Of a stretch of DNA of 64,000 nucleotides, positions 31,500 through 44,220 are shown piece by piece (the first letter of the stretch is position 1; every line of letters starts with the position of its first letter). The notes under the pieces are model-generated. The model had not been told where the DNA came from. It ran no database searches and saw only the letters and a list, made by a program, of their open reading frames with translations. The DNA is taken from contig JAUIMM010002008.1 in NCBI GenBank assembly GCA_031769625.1, positions 1 through 64,000 of the forward strand, in the 5' to 3' direction. The DNA is from Taudactylus pleione (taxonomy: Eukaryota; Chordata; Amphibia; Anura; Myobatrachidae). Both the position numbers and the translations under genes were made by a program.

Positions 31500-34400
31500 T
31501 TACCCTGTATGATATGTATATATAATGTACCTTCCTCCATCGTTATACCACTGTAGTCCCTCATTGTTACCCTGTATGATATGTATATATAATGTACCTT
31601 CCTCCATCGTTATACCACTGTAGTCCCTCATTGTTACCCTGTATGATATGTATATATATATATATATAATGTACCTTCCTCCATTCTTATACCACTGTAG
31701 TCCCTCATTGTTACCCTGTATGATATGTATATATAATGTACCTTCCTCCAACGTTATACCACTGTAGTCCCTCATTGTTACCCTGTATGATATGTATATA
31801 TATAATATACCTTCCTCCGTCGTTATACCACTGTAGTCCCTCATTGTTACCCTGTATGATATGTATATATAATGTACCTTCCTCCATCGTTATACCACTG
31901 TAGTCCCTCATTGTTACCCTGTATGATATGTATATATAATGTACCTTCCTCCATCATTATACCACTGTAGTCCCTCATTGTTACCCTGTATGATATGTAT
32001 ATATATTATATAATGTACCTTCCTCCATCGTTATACCACTGTAGTCCCTCATTGTTACCCTGTATGATATGTATATATAATGTACCTTCCTCCATCGTTA
32101 TACCACTGTAGTCCCCCATTGTTACCCTGTATGATATGTATATATATAATGTACCTTCCACCATCGTTATACCACTGTAGTCCCTCATTGTTACCCTGTA
32201 TGATATGTATATATAATGTACCTTCCTCCATCGTTATACCACTGTAGTCCCTCATTGTTACCCTGTATGATATGTATATATAATGTACCTTCCTCCATCG
32301 TTATACCACTGTAGTCCCTCATTGTTACCCTGTATGATATGTATATATATTATATAATGTACCTTCTTCCATCGTTATACCTCTGTAGTCCCTCATTGTT
32401 ACCCTGTACGATATGTATATATAATGTACCTTCCTCCATCGTTATACCATTGTAGTCCCTCATTGTTACCCTGTATGATATGTATATATATATATATAAT
32501 GTACCTTCCTCCATCGTTATACCACTGTAGTCCCTCATTGTTACCCTGTATGATATGTATATATATAATATACCTTCCTCCGTCGTTATACCACTGTAGT
32601 CCCTCATTGTTACCCTGTATGATATGTATATATAATGTACCTTCCTCCATCGTTATACCACTGTAGTCCCTCATTGTTACCCTGTATGATATGTATATAT
32701 ATTATATAATGTACCTTCCTCCATCGTTATACCACTGTAGTCCCTCATTGTTACCCTGTATGATATGTATATATAATGTACCTTCCTCCATCGTTATACC
32801 ACTGTAGTCCCTCATTGTTACCCTGTATGATATGTATATATATTATATAATGTACCTTCCTCCATCGTTATACCACTGTAGTCCCTCATTGTTACTCTGT
32901 ATGATATGTATATATATAATGTACCTGCCTCCATCGTTATACCACTGTAGTCCCTCATTGTTAACCTGTATGATATGTATATATATAATGTACCTGCCTC
33001 CATCGTTATACCACTGTAGTCCCTCATTGTTACCCTGTATGATATGTATATATAATGTACCATCCTCCATCTTTATACCACTGTAGTCCCTCATTGTTAC
33101 CCTGTATGATATGTATATATAATGTACCTTCCTCCATCGTTATACCACTGTAGTCCCTCATTGTTACCCTGTATGATATGTATATATAATGTACCTTCCT
33201 CCATCTTTATACCACTGTAGTCCCTCATTGTTACCCTGTATGATATGTATATATAATGTACCTTCCTCCATCGTTATACCACTGTAATCCCTCTTTGTTA
33301 CCCTGTATGATATGTATATATAATGTACCTTCCTCCATCGTTATACCGCTGTAGTCTCTCATTGTTACCCTGTATGATATGTATATATATATATATATAA
33401 TATACCTGCCTCCATCGTTATACCACTGTAGTCCCTCATTGTTACCCTGTATGATATGTATATATAATGTACCTGCCTCCATCATTATATTACTGTAGTC
33501 CCTCATTGTTACCCTGTATGATATGTATATATAATGTACCTTCCTCCATCGTTATACCAGTGTAGTCCCTCATTGTTACCCTGTATGATATGTATATATA
33601 TATAATGTACCTTCCTCCATCGTTATACCACTGTAGTCCCTCATTGTTACCCTGTATGATATATATATATAATGTACCTGCCTCTATCGTTATACCACTG
33701 TAGTCCCTCATTGTTACCCTGTATGATATGTATATATATATAATGTACCTTCCTCCATCGTTATACCACTGTATTCCCTCATTGTTACCCTGTATGATAT
33801 GTATATATATAATGTACCTTCCTCCATCGTTATACCACTGTAGTCCCTCATTGTTACCCTGTATGATATGTATATATATAATGTACCTTCCTCCATCGTT
33901 ATACCACTGTAGTCCCTCATTGTTACCCTGTATGATATGTATATATAATGTACCTTCCTCCATCGTTATACCACTGTAGTCCCTCATTGTTACCCTGTAT
34001 GATATGTATATATAATGTACCTTCCTCCATCGTTATACCGCTGTAGTCTCTCATTGTTACCCTGTATGATATGTATATATATATATATTTAATATACCTG
34101 CCTCCATCGTTATACCACTGTAGTCCCTCATTGTTACCCTGTATGATATGTATATATAATGTACCTGCCTCCATCATTATACTACTGTAGTCCCTCATTG
34201 TTACCCTGTATGATATGTATATATAATGTACCTTCCTCCATCGTTATACCACTGTAGTCCCTCATTGTTACCCTGTATGATATGTATATATAATGTACCT
34301 TCCTCCATCGTTATACCACTGTAGTCCCTCATTGTTACCCTGTATGATATGTATATATATATATATAATGTACCTTCCTCCATTCTTATACCACTGTAGT

Positions 34401-37400
34401 CCCTCATTGTTACCCTGTATGATATGTATATATAATGTACCTTTCTCCAACGTTATACCACTGTAGTCCCTCATTGTTACCCTGTATGATATGTATATAT
34501 ATAATATACCTTCCTCCGTCGTTATACCACTGTAGTCCCTCATTGTTACCCTGTATGATATGTATATATAATGTACCTTCCTCCATCGTTATACCACTGT
34601 AGTCCCTCATTGTTACCCTGTATGATATATATTATATAATGTACCTTCCTCCATCGTTATACCACTGTAGTCCCTCATTGTTACTCTGTATGATATGTAT
34701 ATATATAATGTACCTGCCTCCATCGTTATACCACTGTAGTCCCTCATTGTTAACCTGTATGATATGTATATATATAATGTACCTGCCTCCATCGTTATAC
34801 CACTGTAGTCCCTCATTGTTACCCTGTATGATATGTATATATAATGTACCTTCCTCCATCTTTATACCACTGTAGTCCCTCATTGTTACCCTGTATGATA
34901 TGTATATATAATGTACCTTCCTCCATCGTTATACCACTGTAGTCCCTCATTGTTACCCTGTATGATATGTATATATAATGTACCTTCCTCCATCTTTATA
35001 CCACTGTAGTCCCTCATTGTTACCCTGTATGATATGTATATATAATGTACCTTCCTCCATCGTTATACCACTGTAATCCCTCTTTGTTACCCTGTATGAT
35101 ATGTATATATAATGTACCTTCCTCCATCGTTATACCGCTGTAGTCTCTCATTGTTACCCTGTATGATATGTATATATATATATAATATACCTGCCTCCAT
35201 CGTTATACCACTGTAGTCCCTCATTGTTACCCTGTATGATATGTATATATAATGTACCTGCCTCCATCATTATATTACTGTAGTCCCTCATTGTTACCCT
35301 GTATGATATGTATATATAATGTACCTTCCTCCATCGTTATACCAGTGTAGTCCCTCATTGTTACCCTGTATGATATGTATATATATATAATGTACCTTCC
35401 TCCATCGTTATACCACTGTAGTCCCTCATTGTTACCCTGTATGATATATATATATAATGTACCTGCCTCTATCGTTATACCACTGTAGTCCCTCATTGTT
35501 ACCCTGTATGATATGTATATATATATAATGTACCTTCCTCCATCGTTATACCACTGTATTCCCTCATTGTTACCCTGTATGATATGTATATATATAATGT
35601 ACCTTCCTCCATCGTTATACCACTGTAGTCCCTCATTGTTACCCTGTATGATATGTATATATATAATGTACCTTCCTCCATCGTTATACCACTGTAGTCC
35701 CTCATTGTTACCCTGTATGATATGTATATATAATGTACCTTCCTCCATCGTTATACCACTGTAGTCCCTCATTGTTACCCTGTATGATATGTATATATAA
35801 TGTACCTTCCTCCATCGTTATACCGCTGTAGTCTCTCATTGTTACCCTGTATGATATGTATATATATATATATAATATACCTGCCTCCATCGTTATACCA
35901 CTGTAGTCCCTCATTGTTACCCTGTATGATATGTATATATAATGTACCTGCCTCCATCATTATACTACTGTAGTCCCTCATTGTTACCCTGTATGATATG
36001 TATATATAATGTACCTTCCTCCATCGTTATACCACTGTAGTCCCTCATTGTTACCCTGTATGATATGTATATATATATATATAATGTACCTTCCTCCATT
36101 CTTATACCACTGTAGTCCCTCATTGTTACCCTGTATGATATGTATATATAATGTACCTTCCTCCAACGTTATACCACTGTAGTCCCTCATTGTTACCCTG
36201 TATGATATGTATATATATAATATACCTTCCTCCGTCGTTATACCACTGTAGTCCCTCATTGTTACCCTGTATGATATGTATATATAATGTACCTTCCTCC
36301 ATCGTTATACCACTGTAGTCCCTCATTGTTACCCTGTATGATATGTATATATAATGTACCTTCCTCCATCATTATACCACTGTAGTCCCTCATTGTTACC
36401 CTGTATGATATGTATATATATTATATAATGTACCTTCCTCCATCGTTATACCACTGTAGTCCCTCATTGTTACCCTGTATGATATGTATATATAATGTAC
36501 CTTCCTCCATCGTTATACCACTGTAGTCCCTCATTGTTACCCTGTATGATATGTATATATATAATGTACCTTCCACCATCGTTATACCACTGTAGTCCCT
36601 CATTGTTAACCTGTATGATATGTATATATAATGTACCTTCCTCCATCGTTATACCACTGTAGTCCCTCATTGTTACCCTGTATGATATGTATATATAATG
36701 TACCTTCCTCCATCGTTATACCACTGTAGTCCCTCATTGTTACCCTGTATGATATAAATATATATTATATAATGTACCTTCCTCCATCGTTATACCTCTG
36801 TAGTCCCTCATTGTTACCCTGTACGATATGTATATATAATGTACCTTCCTCCATCGTTATACCATTGTAGTCCCTCATTGTTACCCTGTATGATATGTAT
36901 ATATATATATATAATGTACCTTCCTCCATCGTTATACCACTGTAGTCCCTCATTGTTACCCTGTATGATATGTATATATATAATATACCTTCCTCCGTCG
37001 TTATACCACTGTAGTCCCTCATTGTTACCCTGTATGATATGTATATATAATGTACCTTCCTCCATCGTTATACCACTGTAGTCCCTCATTGTTACCCTGT
37101 ATGATATGTATATATATTATATAATGTACCTTCCTCCATCGTTATACCACTGTAGTCCCTCATTGTTACCCTGTATGATATGTATATATAATGTACCTTC
37201 CTCCATCGTTATACCACTGTAGTCCCTCATTGTTACCCTGTATGATATGTATATATATTATATAATGTACCTTCCTCCATCGTTATACCACTGTAGTCCC
37301 TCATTGTTACTCTGTATGATATGTATATATATAATGTACCTGCCTCCATCGTTATACCACTGTAGTCCCTCATTGTTAACCTGTATGATATGTATATATA

Positions 37401-38615
37401 TAATGTACCTGCCTCCATCGTTATACCACTGTAGTCCCTCATTGTTACCCTGTATGATATGTATATATAATGTACCTTCCTCCATCTTTATACCACTGTA
37501 GTCCCTCATTGTTACCCTGTATGATATGTATATATAATGTACCTTCCTCCATCGTTATACCACTGTAGTCCCTCATTGTTACCCTGTATGATATGTATAT
37601 ATAATGTACCTTCCTCCATCTTTATACCACTGTAGTCCCTCATTGTTACCCTGTATGATATGTATATATAATGTACCTTCCTCCATCGTTATACCACTGT
37701 AATCCCTCTTTGTTACCCTGTATGATATGTATATATAATGTACCTTCCTCCATCGTTATACCGCTGTAGTCTCTCATTGTTACCCTGTATGATATGTATA
37801 TATATATATATATAATATACCTGCCTCCATCGTTATACCACTGTAGTCCCTCATTGTTACCCTGTATGATATGTATATATAATGTACCTGCCTCCATCAT
37901 TATATTACTGTAGTCCCTCATTGTTACCCTGTATGATATGTATATATAATGTACCTTCCTCCATCGTTATACCAGTGTAGTCCCTCATTGTTACCCTGTA
38001 TGATATGTATATATATATAATGTACCTTCCTCCATCGTTATACCACTGTAGTCCCTCATTGTTACCCTGTATGATATATATATATAATGTACCTGCCTCT
38101 ATCGTTATACCACTGTAGTCCCTCATTGTTACCCTGTATGATATGTATATATATATAATGTACCTTCCTCCATCGTTATACCACTGTATTCCCTCATTGT
38201 TACCCTGTATGATATGTATATATATAATGTACCTTCCTCCATCGTTATACCACTGTAGTCCCTCATTGTTACCCTGTATGATATGTATATATATAATGTA
38301 CCTTCCTCCATCGTTATACCACTGTAGTCCCTCATTGTTACCCTGTATGATATGTATATATAATGTACCTTCCTCCATCGTTATACCACTGTAGTCCCTC
38401 ATTGTTACCCTGTATGATATGTATATATAATGTACCTTCCTCCATCGTTATACCGCTGTAGTCTCTCATTGTTACCCTGTATGATATGTATATATATATA
38501 ATATACCTGCCTCCATCGTTATACCACTGTAGTCCCTCATTGTTACCCTGTATGATATGTATATATAATGTACCTGCCTCCATCATTATACTACTGTAGT
38601 CCCTCATTGTTACCC
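31500..38615. repeat. Higher-order duplication, offset 4415 bp with an inner copy
   Basis: About 31500-34200 recurs at about 35915-38615 (+4415 bp). An inner third copy of the 33490-33987 haplotype lies at 35275-35772 (+1785), and of 31711-31911 at 34410-34610 (+2699). Markers are CCATTCTTATACC, TTATACCTCTGTAG, CTGTACGATATG, TTATATTACTGTAG, TTATACCAGTGTAG, TTAACCTGTATG and TTATACCGCTGTAGTCTC. The pattern implies at least two successive unequal exchanges. Confidence 0.85.
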
Positions 38616-41600
38616 TGTATGATATGTAGATATAATGTACCTTCCTCCATCGTTATACCACTGTAGTCCCTCATTGTTACCCTGTATGATATGTATATAT
38701 ATATAATGTACCTTCCTCCATCGTTATACCACTGTAGTCCCTCATTGTTACCCTGTATGATATATATATATAATGTACCTGCCTCTATCGTTATACCACT
38801 GTAGTCCCTCATTGTTACCCTGTATGACATGTATATATATATAATGTACCTTCCTCCATCGTTATACCACTGTAGTCCCTCATTGTTACCCTGTATGATA
38901 TGTATATATATAATGTACCTTCCTCCATCGTTATACCACTGTAGTCCCTCATTGTTACCCTGTATGATATGTATATATATAATGTACCTGCCTCCATCGT
39001 TATACCACTGTAGTCCCTCATTGTTACCCTGTATGATATGTATATATAATGTTCCTGCCTCCATCGTTATACCACTGTAGTCCCTCATTGTTACCCTGTA
39101 TGATATGTATATATATAATATACCTTCCTCCGTTGTTATACCACTGTAGTCCCTCATTGTTACCCTGTATGATATGTATATATATAATGTACCTTCCTCC
39201 ATCATTATACCACTGTAGTCCCTCATTGTTACCCTGTATGATATGTATATATATATAATGTACCTTCCTCCATCGTTATACCACTGTAGTCCCTCATTGT
39301 TACCCTGTATGATATGTATATATAAAATGTACCTTCCTCCATCGTTATACCACTGTAGTCCCTCATTGTTACCCTGTATGATATGTATATATATAATGTA
39401 CCTGCCTCCATTGTTATACCACTGTAGTCCCTCATTGTTACCCTGTATGATATGTATATATAATGTAACTTCCTCCATCGTTATACCACTGTAGTCCCTC
39501 ATTGTTACCCTGTATGATATGTATATATATTATATAATGTACCTTCCTCCATCGTTATACCACTGTAGTCCCTCATTGTTACCCTGTATGATATGTATAT
39601 ATAATGTACCTGCCTCCATCGTTATACCACTGTAGTCCCTCATTGTTACCCTGTATGATATGTATATATAATGCACCTTCCTCCATCGTTATACCACTGT
39701 AGTCCCTCATTGTTACCCTGTATGATATGTATATATATTATATAATGTACCTTCCTCCATCGTTATACCACTGTAGTCCCTCATTGTTACTCTGTATGAT
39801 ATGTATATATATAATGTACCTGCCTCCATCGTTATACCACTGTAGTCCCTCATTGTTAACCTGTATGATATGTATATATATATAATGTACCTGCCTCCAT
39901 CGTTATACCACTGTAGTCCCTCATTGTTACCCTGTATGATATGTATATATAATGTACCTTCTTCCATCGTTATACCACTGTAGTCCCTCATTGTTACCCT
40001 GTATGATATGTATATATAATGTACCTGCCTCCATCGTTATACCACTGTGGTCCCTCATTGTTACCCTGTATGATATGTATATATAATGTACCTTCCTCCA
40101 TCGTTATACCACTGTAGTCCCTCATTGTTACCCTGTATGATATGTATATATAATGTACCTTCCTCCATCGTTATACCGCTGTAGTCTCTCATTGTTACCC
40201 TGTATGATATGTATATATATATAATATACCTGCCTCCATCGTTATACCACTGTAGTCCCTCATTGTTACCCTGTATGATATGTATATATAATGTACCTGC
40301 CTCCATCGTTATACTACTGTAGTCCCTCATTGTTACCCTGTATGATATGTATAGATAATGTACCTTCCTCCATCGTTATACCACTGTAGTCCCTCATTGT
40401 TACCCTGTATGATATGTATATATATATATAATGTACCTTCCTCCATCGTTATACCACTGTAGTCCCTCATTGTTACCCTGTATGATATGTATATATAATG
40501 TACCTTCCTCCATCGTTATACCACTGTAGTCCCTCATTGTTACCCTGTATGATATGTATATATAATGTACCTTCCTCCATCGTTATACCACTGTAGTCCC
40601 TCATTGTGACCCTGTATGATATGTATATATAATGTACCTGCCTCCATCGTTATACCACTGTAGTCCCTCATTGTTACCCTGTATGATATGTATATATAAT
40701 GTACCTGCCTCCATTGTTATACCACTGTATACTTTGAGCAGGCGGCTCATGCTGTGAAAAGCAGCTGATGGGAGACGCAGCGGTCGCCTGCTCCATCTAC
40801 CCCCTCCGGCGCCGCAACACTGGTGTCGTGTCAATGATTTCGGCAGGGGCACAGGGCCCTAGATTGCAGCCAGGACAGGGGATTCAGGTAAGGTGGTGTC
40901 AGCTACCGCTGACGCCGGTACCACATGGCTCTCCAGCCTCCGGCATTGGAGACTCGCAGGGGGCACGCTGCAGTGAGGAGACAGGTTGACTGCCTCCCGC
41001 ACTAGACCACCAGGACATGAAGGATCCTGACAGCCGGGGACTAGTTGGCGGCGGCCATGTCAGTGTGCCGGGTGGATCCATGCAGCATAGGGGAGTTTTG
41101 CTTTTCCCCGGCTGCCCCTCCACCCAACCCTCATGCGGGCCCAGTCTAAGGTTCATGGCATGTGGGTTGCTCCTCTCAGCCTCCCCTATATGAGTCAGCC
41201 TCAGAACACTCTCAGGAGGCTGGGTCTCCCACGGTGACAGGTTATACAGAGCTCTATATTCTATTAGGCCTGAGGCTGTTCGTAGTGACAAGAGCTTAGA
41301 TTGCATGTGTTCATATCAGTGTTTATGCATTGCATGTCATTTGTATGCTATGTATGGTGCTGCCTTTTATGTCTGTATAACTGTCAGGTTATAACCTATC
41401 ACTGCTGTTTTCTCTCTATAACCCTCTACTACAGGTGTGTGGGTAGTTGGGGTGAAACAAAATCACATGCGCTCTCAGAACTTGTCATTATTATGTCTAA
41501 AGAGTGTGAGACAGGTGGCAGAAGCCCCTGTGCTGGTGTCATGTATGTCCTGCATAGCGGGGTTATCCCCACAGGATTTCATACAGTCTGATTGATGTGG

Positions 41601-42416
41601 TCGCTGTGTAAGGAGTCACCACATCAGGAAATCCTTCCAGCTCATGGACAGGAACTACCTTGGGTTCCTTTTCCCAGATTATGGACCAATATACCTCTGC
41701 TTAGTGGCCAGGTGTACAGAGCTCAATGTCCTACTAAGCTGGTGCTTTGTGTAGTTGATTAAGAGTCTATGGCAAATATATTGCTGAAATGCATTAAGTT
41801 TTGCTGCTTTTGTTTCTGGAAAGACTGTCAGTTATTACTACGGTACCTCTCATTACTAGATATGTGTGACGGTGAGCACATTACATTGTTACCTTTATAA
41901 AGGAAGTGCTCCAACTGGCCCCCAGCTGCAGGCTATAGGGGCTAACTTGTAATTCACATGTACTGGTGTAAGCTGGGCTGCCCATCCCCCCTCTCTCCTA
42001 ATTAATTGGGGAAGCTCAGCTGCAGATGAGTACTGATGGGGGGGGTGGTCTATCCCTGAGTATGCCTTGTCACTAGGAGGGTGTATAACACTGGCATCCT
42101 ACCAGCTTTTTGTTGCTTGTGACTTGTTTTGCAGTTATATACATGTAGATCTCACCAAACTGATGTGTTAGACAGGATTTTATGTGACTTATGCTACTTT
42201 TTCTTCCTAAACCCCCAAACTGCGGTGTCAGGGGTTAGAGGGCTTCACAGGTATGTCTTCTGTGAAAGTGGTCACTGGACATTGTTAACCCTACACTTGT
42301 GGATTACTTGCAAATGTTTCTCAGGAGGCCTTTGTTCATCTCCCTGTGTAGCTCTCCTTGGTTGGCCAGGTTATACAGAGCTTGATGTCCTACTTAGCCT
42401 TGTGAGCTGTTCATAG

Positions 42417-43147
42417 TAGGGGCCTATTCATTAAACCTAAAAATTCTCTGGAGATAATTAGCTTTAGAACTCTCATGGAGTTCTAGCTAATTATAGGTGG
42501 AATTCATCATTCCTCCTCTCCATAAGTATCTATTCCGGTACCTGTCATTTTTGCGATGACAGCTTTTCGGGAAATAGATACTTTTCCCTGCGTACACTAC
42601 CTTATCCCATCTGGAAACAGTGCTGCGCATGCGCTGTTACATCTGTAATACCAGCGCATGCGCAGCACTGCCTACAGATGCGTTAAGTTTGTGGCGAATA
42701 GTAACTGCATCAAATTCCGAAAATTTATAATTTTCGGAATTTGATGAATACCACAATTTCCACATCTCCATACTAATGTACTAATACTAATGTACTAATA
42801 CTAATACTAATGTACTAATACTAATGTACTAATACTAATGTACTAATACTAATACTAATGTACTAATGTACTAATACTAATGTACTAATACTAATGTACT
42901 AATACTAATGTACTAATGTACTAATACTAATGTACTAATACTAATGTACTAATGTACTAATACTAATGTACTAATACTAATGTACTAATACTAATGTATG
43001 GGGAGTGTGGAAACTAATGCAGGGGAACTTAGCAAGGAGATATCTGTGATATCTCCTGTGCTAAGTGGCTACATGAATACCAAAATAACGTTATTTAAGG
43101 AAAATGTCCTTAAAAATGTTATTTTAGTGTTGATGAATAGGCCCCTA
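42417..43147. mobile_element. Hairpin-rich MITE with 14-bp terminal inverted repeats
   Basis: The ends are perfect inverted repeats, TAGGGGCCTATTCA (42417-42430) and TGAATAGGCCCCTA (43134-43147). If the outermost TA is the target duplication, the insertion fits a TA-target superfamily such as Tc1/mariner; this is not certain. The interior has no coding capacity. It is a chain of local palindromes (TAGAACTC-TCAT-GGAGTTCTA; AAGTATCTATT pairing with AATAGATACTT; GCGCATGCGC arms; AATTCCGAAAA pairing with TTTTCGGAATT; GGAGATATC pairing with GATATCTCC) and carries a minisatellite. It interrupts the DIRS-like leader. Confidence 0.8.
42771..42998. repeat. TACTAA / TACTAATG minisatellite inside the MITE
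   Basis: The run is built from only two words, an 8-mer TACTAATG and a 6-mer TACTAA, usually alternating (14-bp period) with occasional doubled 6-mers or doubled 8-mers, about 32 words in all. It ends at TATGGGG. It expanded inside the MITE between its internal palindromes. Confidence 0.95.
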
Positions 43148-43343
43148 AGAACTTATTGCAAATATATGTGTAAGGGAAAAGAGAACCTCCCTCTCTTTGA
43201 GTCAGCCAGGGAGCACTCCCGTGGGCTTTAGGTTGCTGTGTGCTCAGGAGGTTGGGTCAGTCCCTGTATGCCTCCCCTGCGGTGATCAGGTCATACTGAG
43301 CTCTAGGTCCTACCTGGTATTTGGTAGTTGACTAGAGAGCTTA

Positions 43344-43433
43344 GTGTGTATGTATGTGTATGTATGTATGTATGTATGTATGTATGTATGTATGTGTATG
43401 TATGTATGTATGTATGTATGTGTATGTATGTAT
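43344..43433. repeat. (TGTA)n microsatellite
   Basis: TGTA repeats with occasional GTGTA interruptions abut the left end of the Gypsy LTR. A similar TG/TA-rich run abuts the other end of the Gypsy element at 48877, so the element may have entered a TG/TA microsatellite in the DIRS-like leader. Confidence 0.93.
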
Positions 43434-44016
43434 ACAACCAGATTAGGGGTCCCTCTCCTGGGGTAGATGGACTCCCTCTTCATGCACACAGCAGCCGGAA
43501 AAATAGTACACCAGTTTGGGGTCTCGTACTAGCTGGTCGGTACCCGTCTTTATTGTGCAACGTAAAAAGGAAAACAAACCATAAAAGTAAACGCTAGCCC
43601 GTCTGGGCGCTAACTAGACAAGAGGTTCCCTCTCTAAAGAAATAGTGGGGCCTACTGCCTCCACCATCAACACGAGCATATGCACAAGACTTACAGATAG
43701 TTTTTACCAAGTGTCTCTGAGTCAGCCAGCCTGCTTGCTCTCCCAGGTATTAGACCCTAGCTTACAATCACACACAGCCTATATCAGCCAGCTCCAGGTG
43801 CAGACCCTAATGAGCCTGCTAACAGGCCAAAAAGGCCAAAACCTGGAGTCACCTGTGGATGGAGCCCACCCTCTTCTCACATCCACACCCCCAAAAAGCC
43901 GACATTCAAATCTTCTATACTGCAGACTTTTCTCCTGGGGTTTTTTAGAACACATAGGTCAAAAACCTAGGACAAATGTATCTACCACTGACCACTATAC
44001 CAGTGATCCTATCACA
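43429..44016 (-). repeat. Gypsy 3' LTR
   Basis: On the minus strand the LTR runs from TGTGATAGGATC (44016 downward) to GGTTGTATACA (43429), about 588 bp with TG...CA ends. It is preceded by the purine tract AAAGGGGGGGAT, a normal second-strand primer position. Its first ~125 bp match the remnant at 48756-48876 with roughly nine differences by eye over ~115 bp. The far end abuts a microsatellite, so that boundary is approximate. Confidence 0.75.
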
Positions 44017-44207
44017 TATCCCCCCCTTTGTTCCAACCTGTGGGGCGGAACAACTGAAGCCACCAAGCAATGAACGCGCGACAGCGCATCTGCATTGGCC
44101 AGCTGTCTTCCTGGCCTGTGTTCTACCAAAAATTTAAAGGTTTGTAGTGCCAAGAACCATCTCGTTATTCTTGTGTTACTGTCCTTGTTTTCTGACCAGA
44201 GAATCAA
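43995..44207 (-). pseudogene. Gypsy RNase H C-terminal fragment
   Basis: The open frame contains SENKDSNTRITRWFLALQTF, then EHRPGRQLANADALSRVHCL, the typical end of a Ty3/Gypsy RNase H domain (the ...NADALSR motif). It is the continuation of the RT-RNase H frame that breaks at 45088, from which it is separated by the 44221-45083 insertion. Downstream the frame runs on through the purine tract into the LTR, so the natural stop is lost or lies elsewhere. It has no plausible start of its own, because the first codon is TTG within the domain. Confidence 0.88.
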
Positions 44208-44220
44208 TCATAGGACCATT

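Larger units (their letters stand above)
1..40729. repeat. Giant tandem satellite array, about 67-bp unit, ~600 copies
   Basis: The whole stretch repeats one unit of about 67 bp (range about 66-75). A conserved core (CCACTGTAGTCCCTCATTG followed by TTACCCTGTATGATATG) is joined to a variable (TA)n run and then to a segment reading AATGTACC-TTCCTCCATCG or AATGTACC-TGCCTCCATCG. Length varies mainly through the TA run, and some units insert TTATATAATG. Point variants recur in groups (TTCCACCATC, GTAACTTCC, AATATACC, CCGTCG, TCATTATACC), which marks higher-order structure. The top strand of the core is pyrimidine-rich. The array starts before the window and ends in mid-unit after CCACTGTA at 40729. 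No interruption by another element is seen. It could be pericentromeric, subtelomeric or an interstitial megasatellite; the sequence alone does not say. Confidence 0.98.
40730..43428 (+). mobile_element. DIRS-like element, left (leader) portion, disrupted
   Basis: Beginning immediately at the satellite edge, this stretch is GC-richer and non-coding. Its part at about 41290-41700 is homologous in the same orientation to 49025-49560, just upstream of the gag-like remains: shared strings are CATAACCTATCACTGCTG or TATAACCTATCACTGCTG, GGAGTCACC, GACAGGTGGC and CCTTGGGTT. Within it a module with CAGGTTATACAGAGCTC or close variants recurs at about 41238, 41709, 42367 and 43287, so the leader holds degenerate tandem repeats. 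No long reading frame is convincing, and no left terminal repeat is visible. Assignment to DIRS is by homology to the second piece and by position, so it is an inference. A MITE interrupts it at 42417. Confidence 0.6.

Noticed and set aside
38591..39502. 303-codon open frame (and many of 60-206 codons) in the satellite, translating as repeated MRDYSGITMEEGTLYI-type peptides
   Set aside because: Frames stay open only where monomer length happens to be a multiple of three. They switch phase whenever the TA run changes, exist on both strands, and have no start, promoter or domain.
1..40729. CRISPR-like appearance of regular repeats
   Set aside because: There are no unique spacers: the whole 67-bp unit repeats, and the context is a vertebrate retrotransposon landscape.
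40768..42416. Short open frames at 40768-40989, 40899-41306, 41301-41591 and 42129-42416 as host exons
   Set aside because: No domain or splice structure is convincing, and the DNA is homologous to the non-coding leader copy at 49025-49560.
42771..42998. TACTAA words as intron branch points
   Set aside because: They are simply a minisatellite in a MITE, with no splice sites or exons nearby.
43328..43597. 89-codon frame with a VCVCMYVCMYV run
   Set aside because: It is translation of the (TGTA)n microsatellite followed by LTR sequence.
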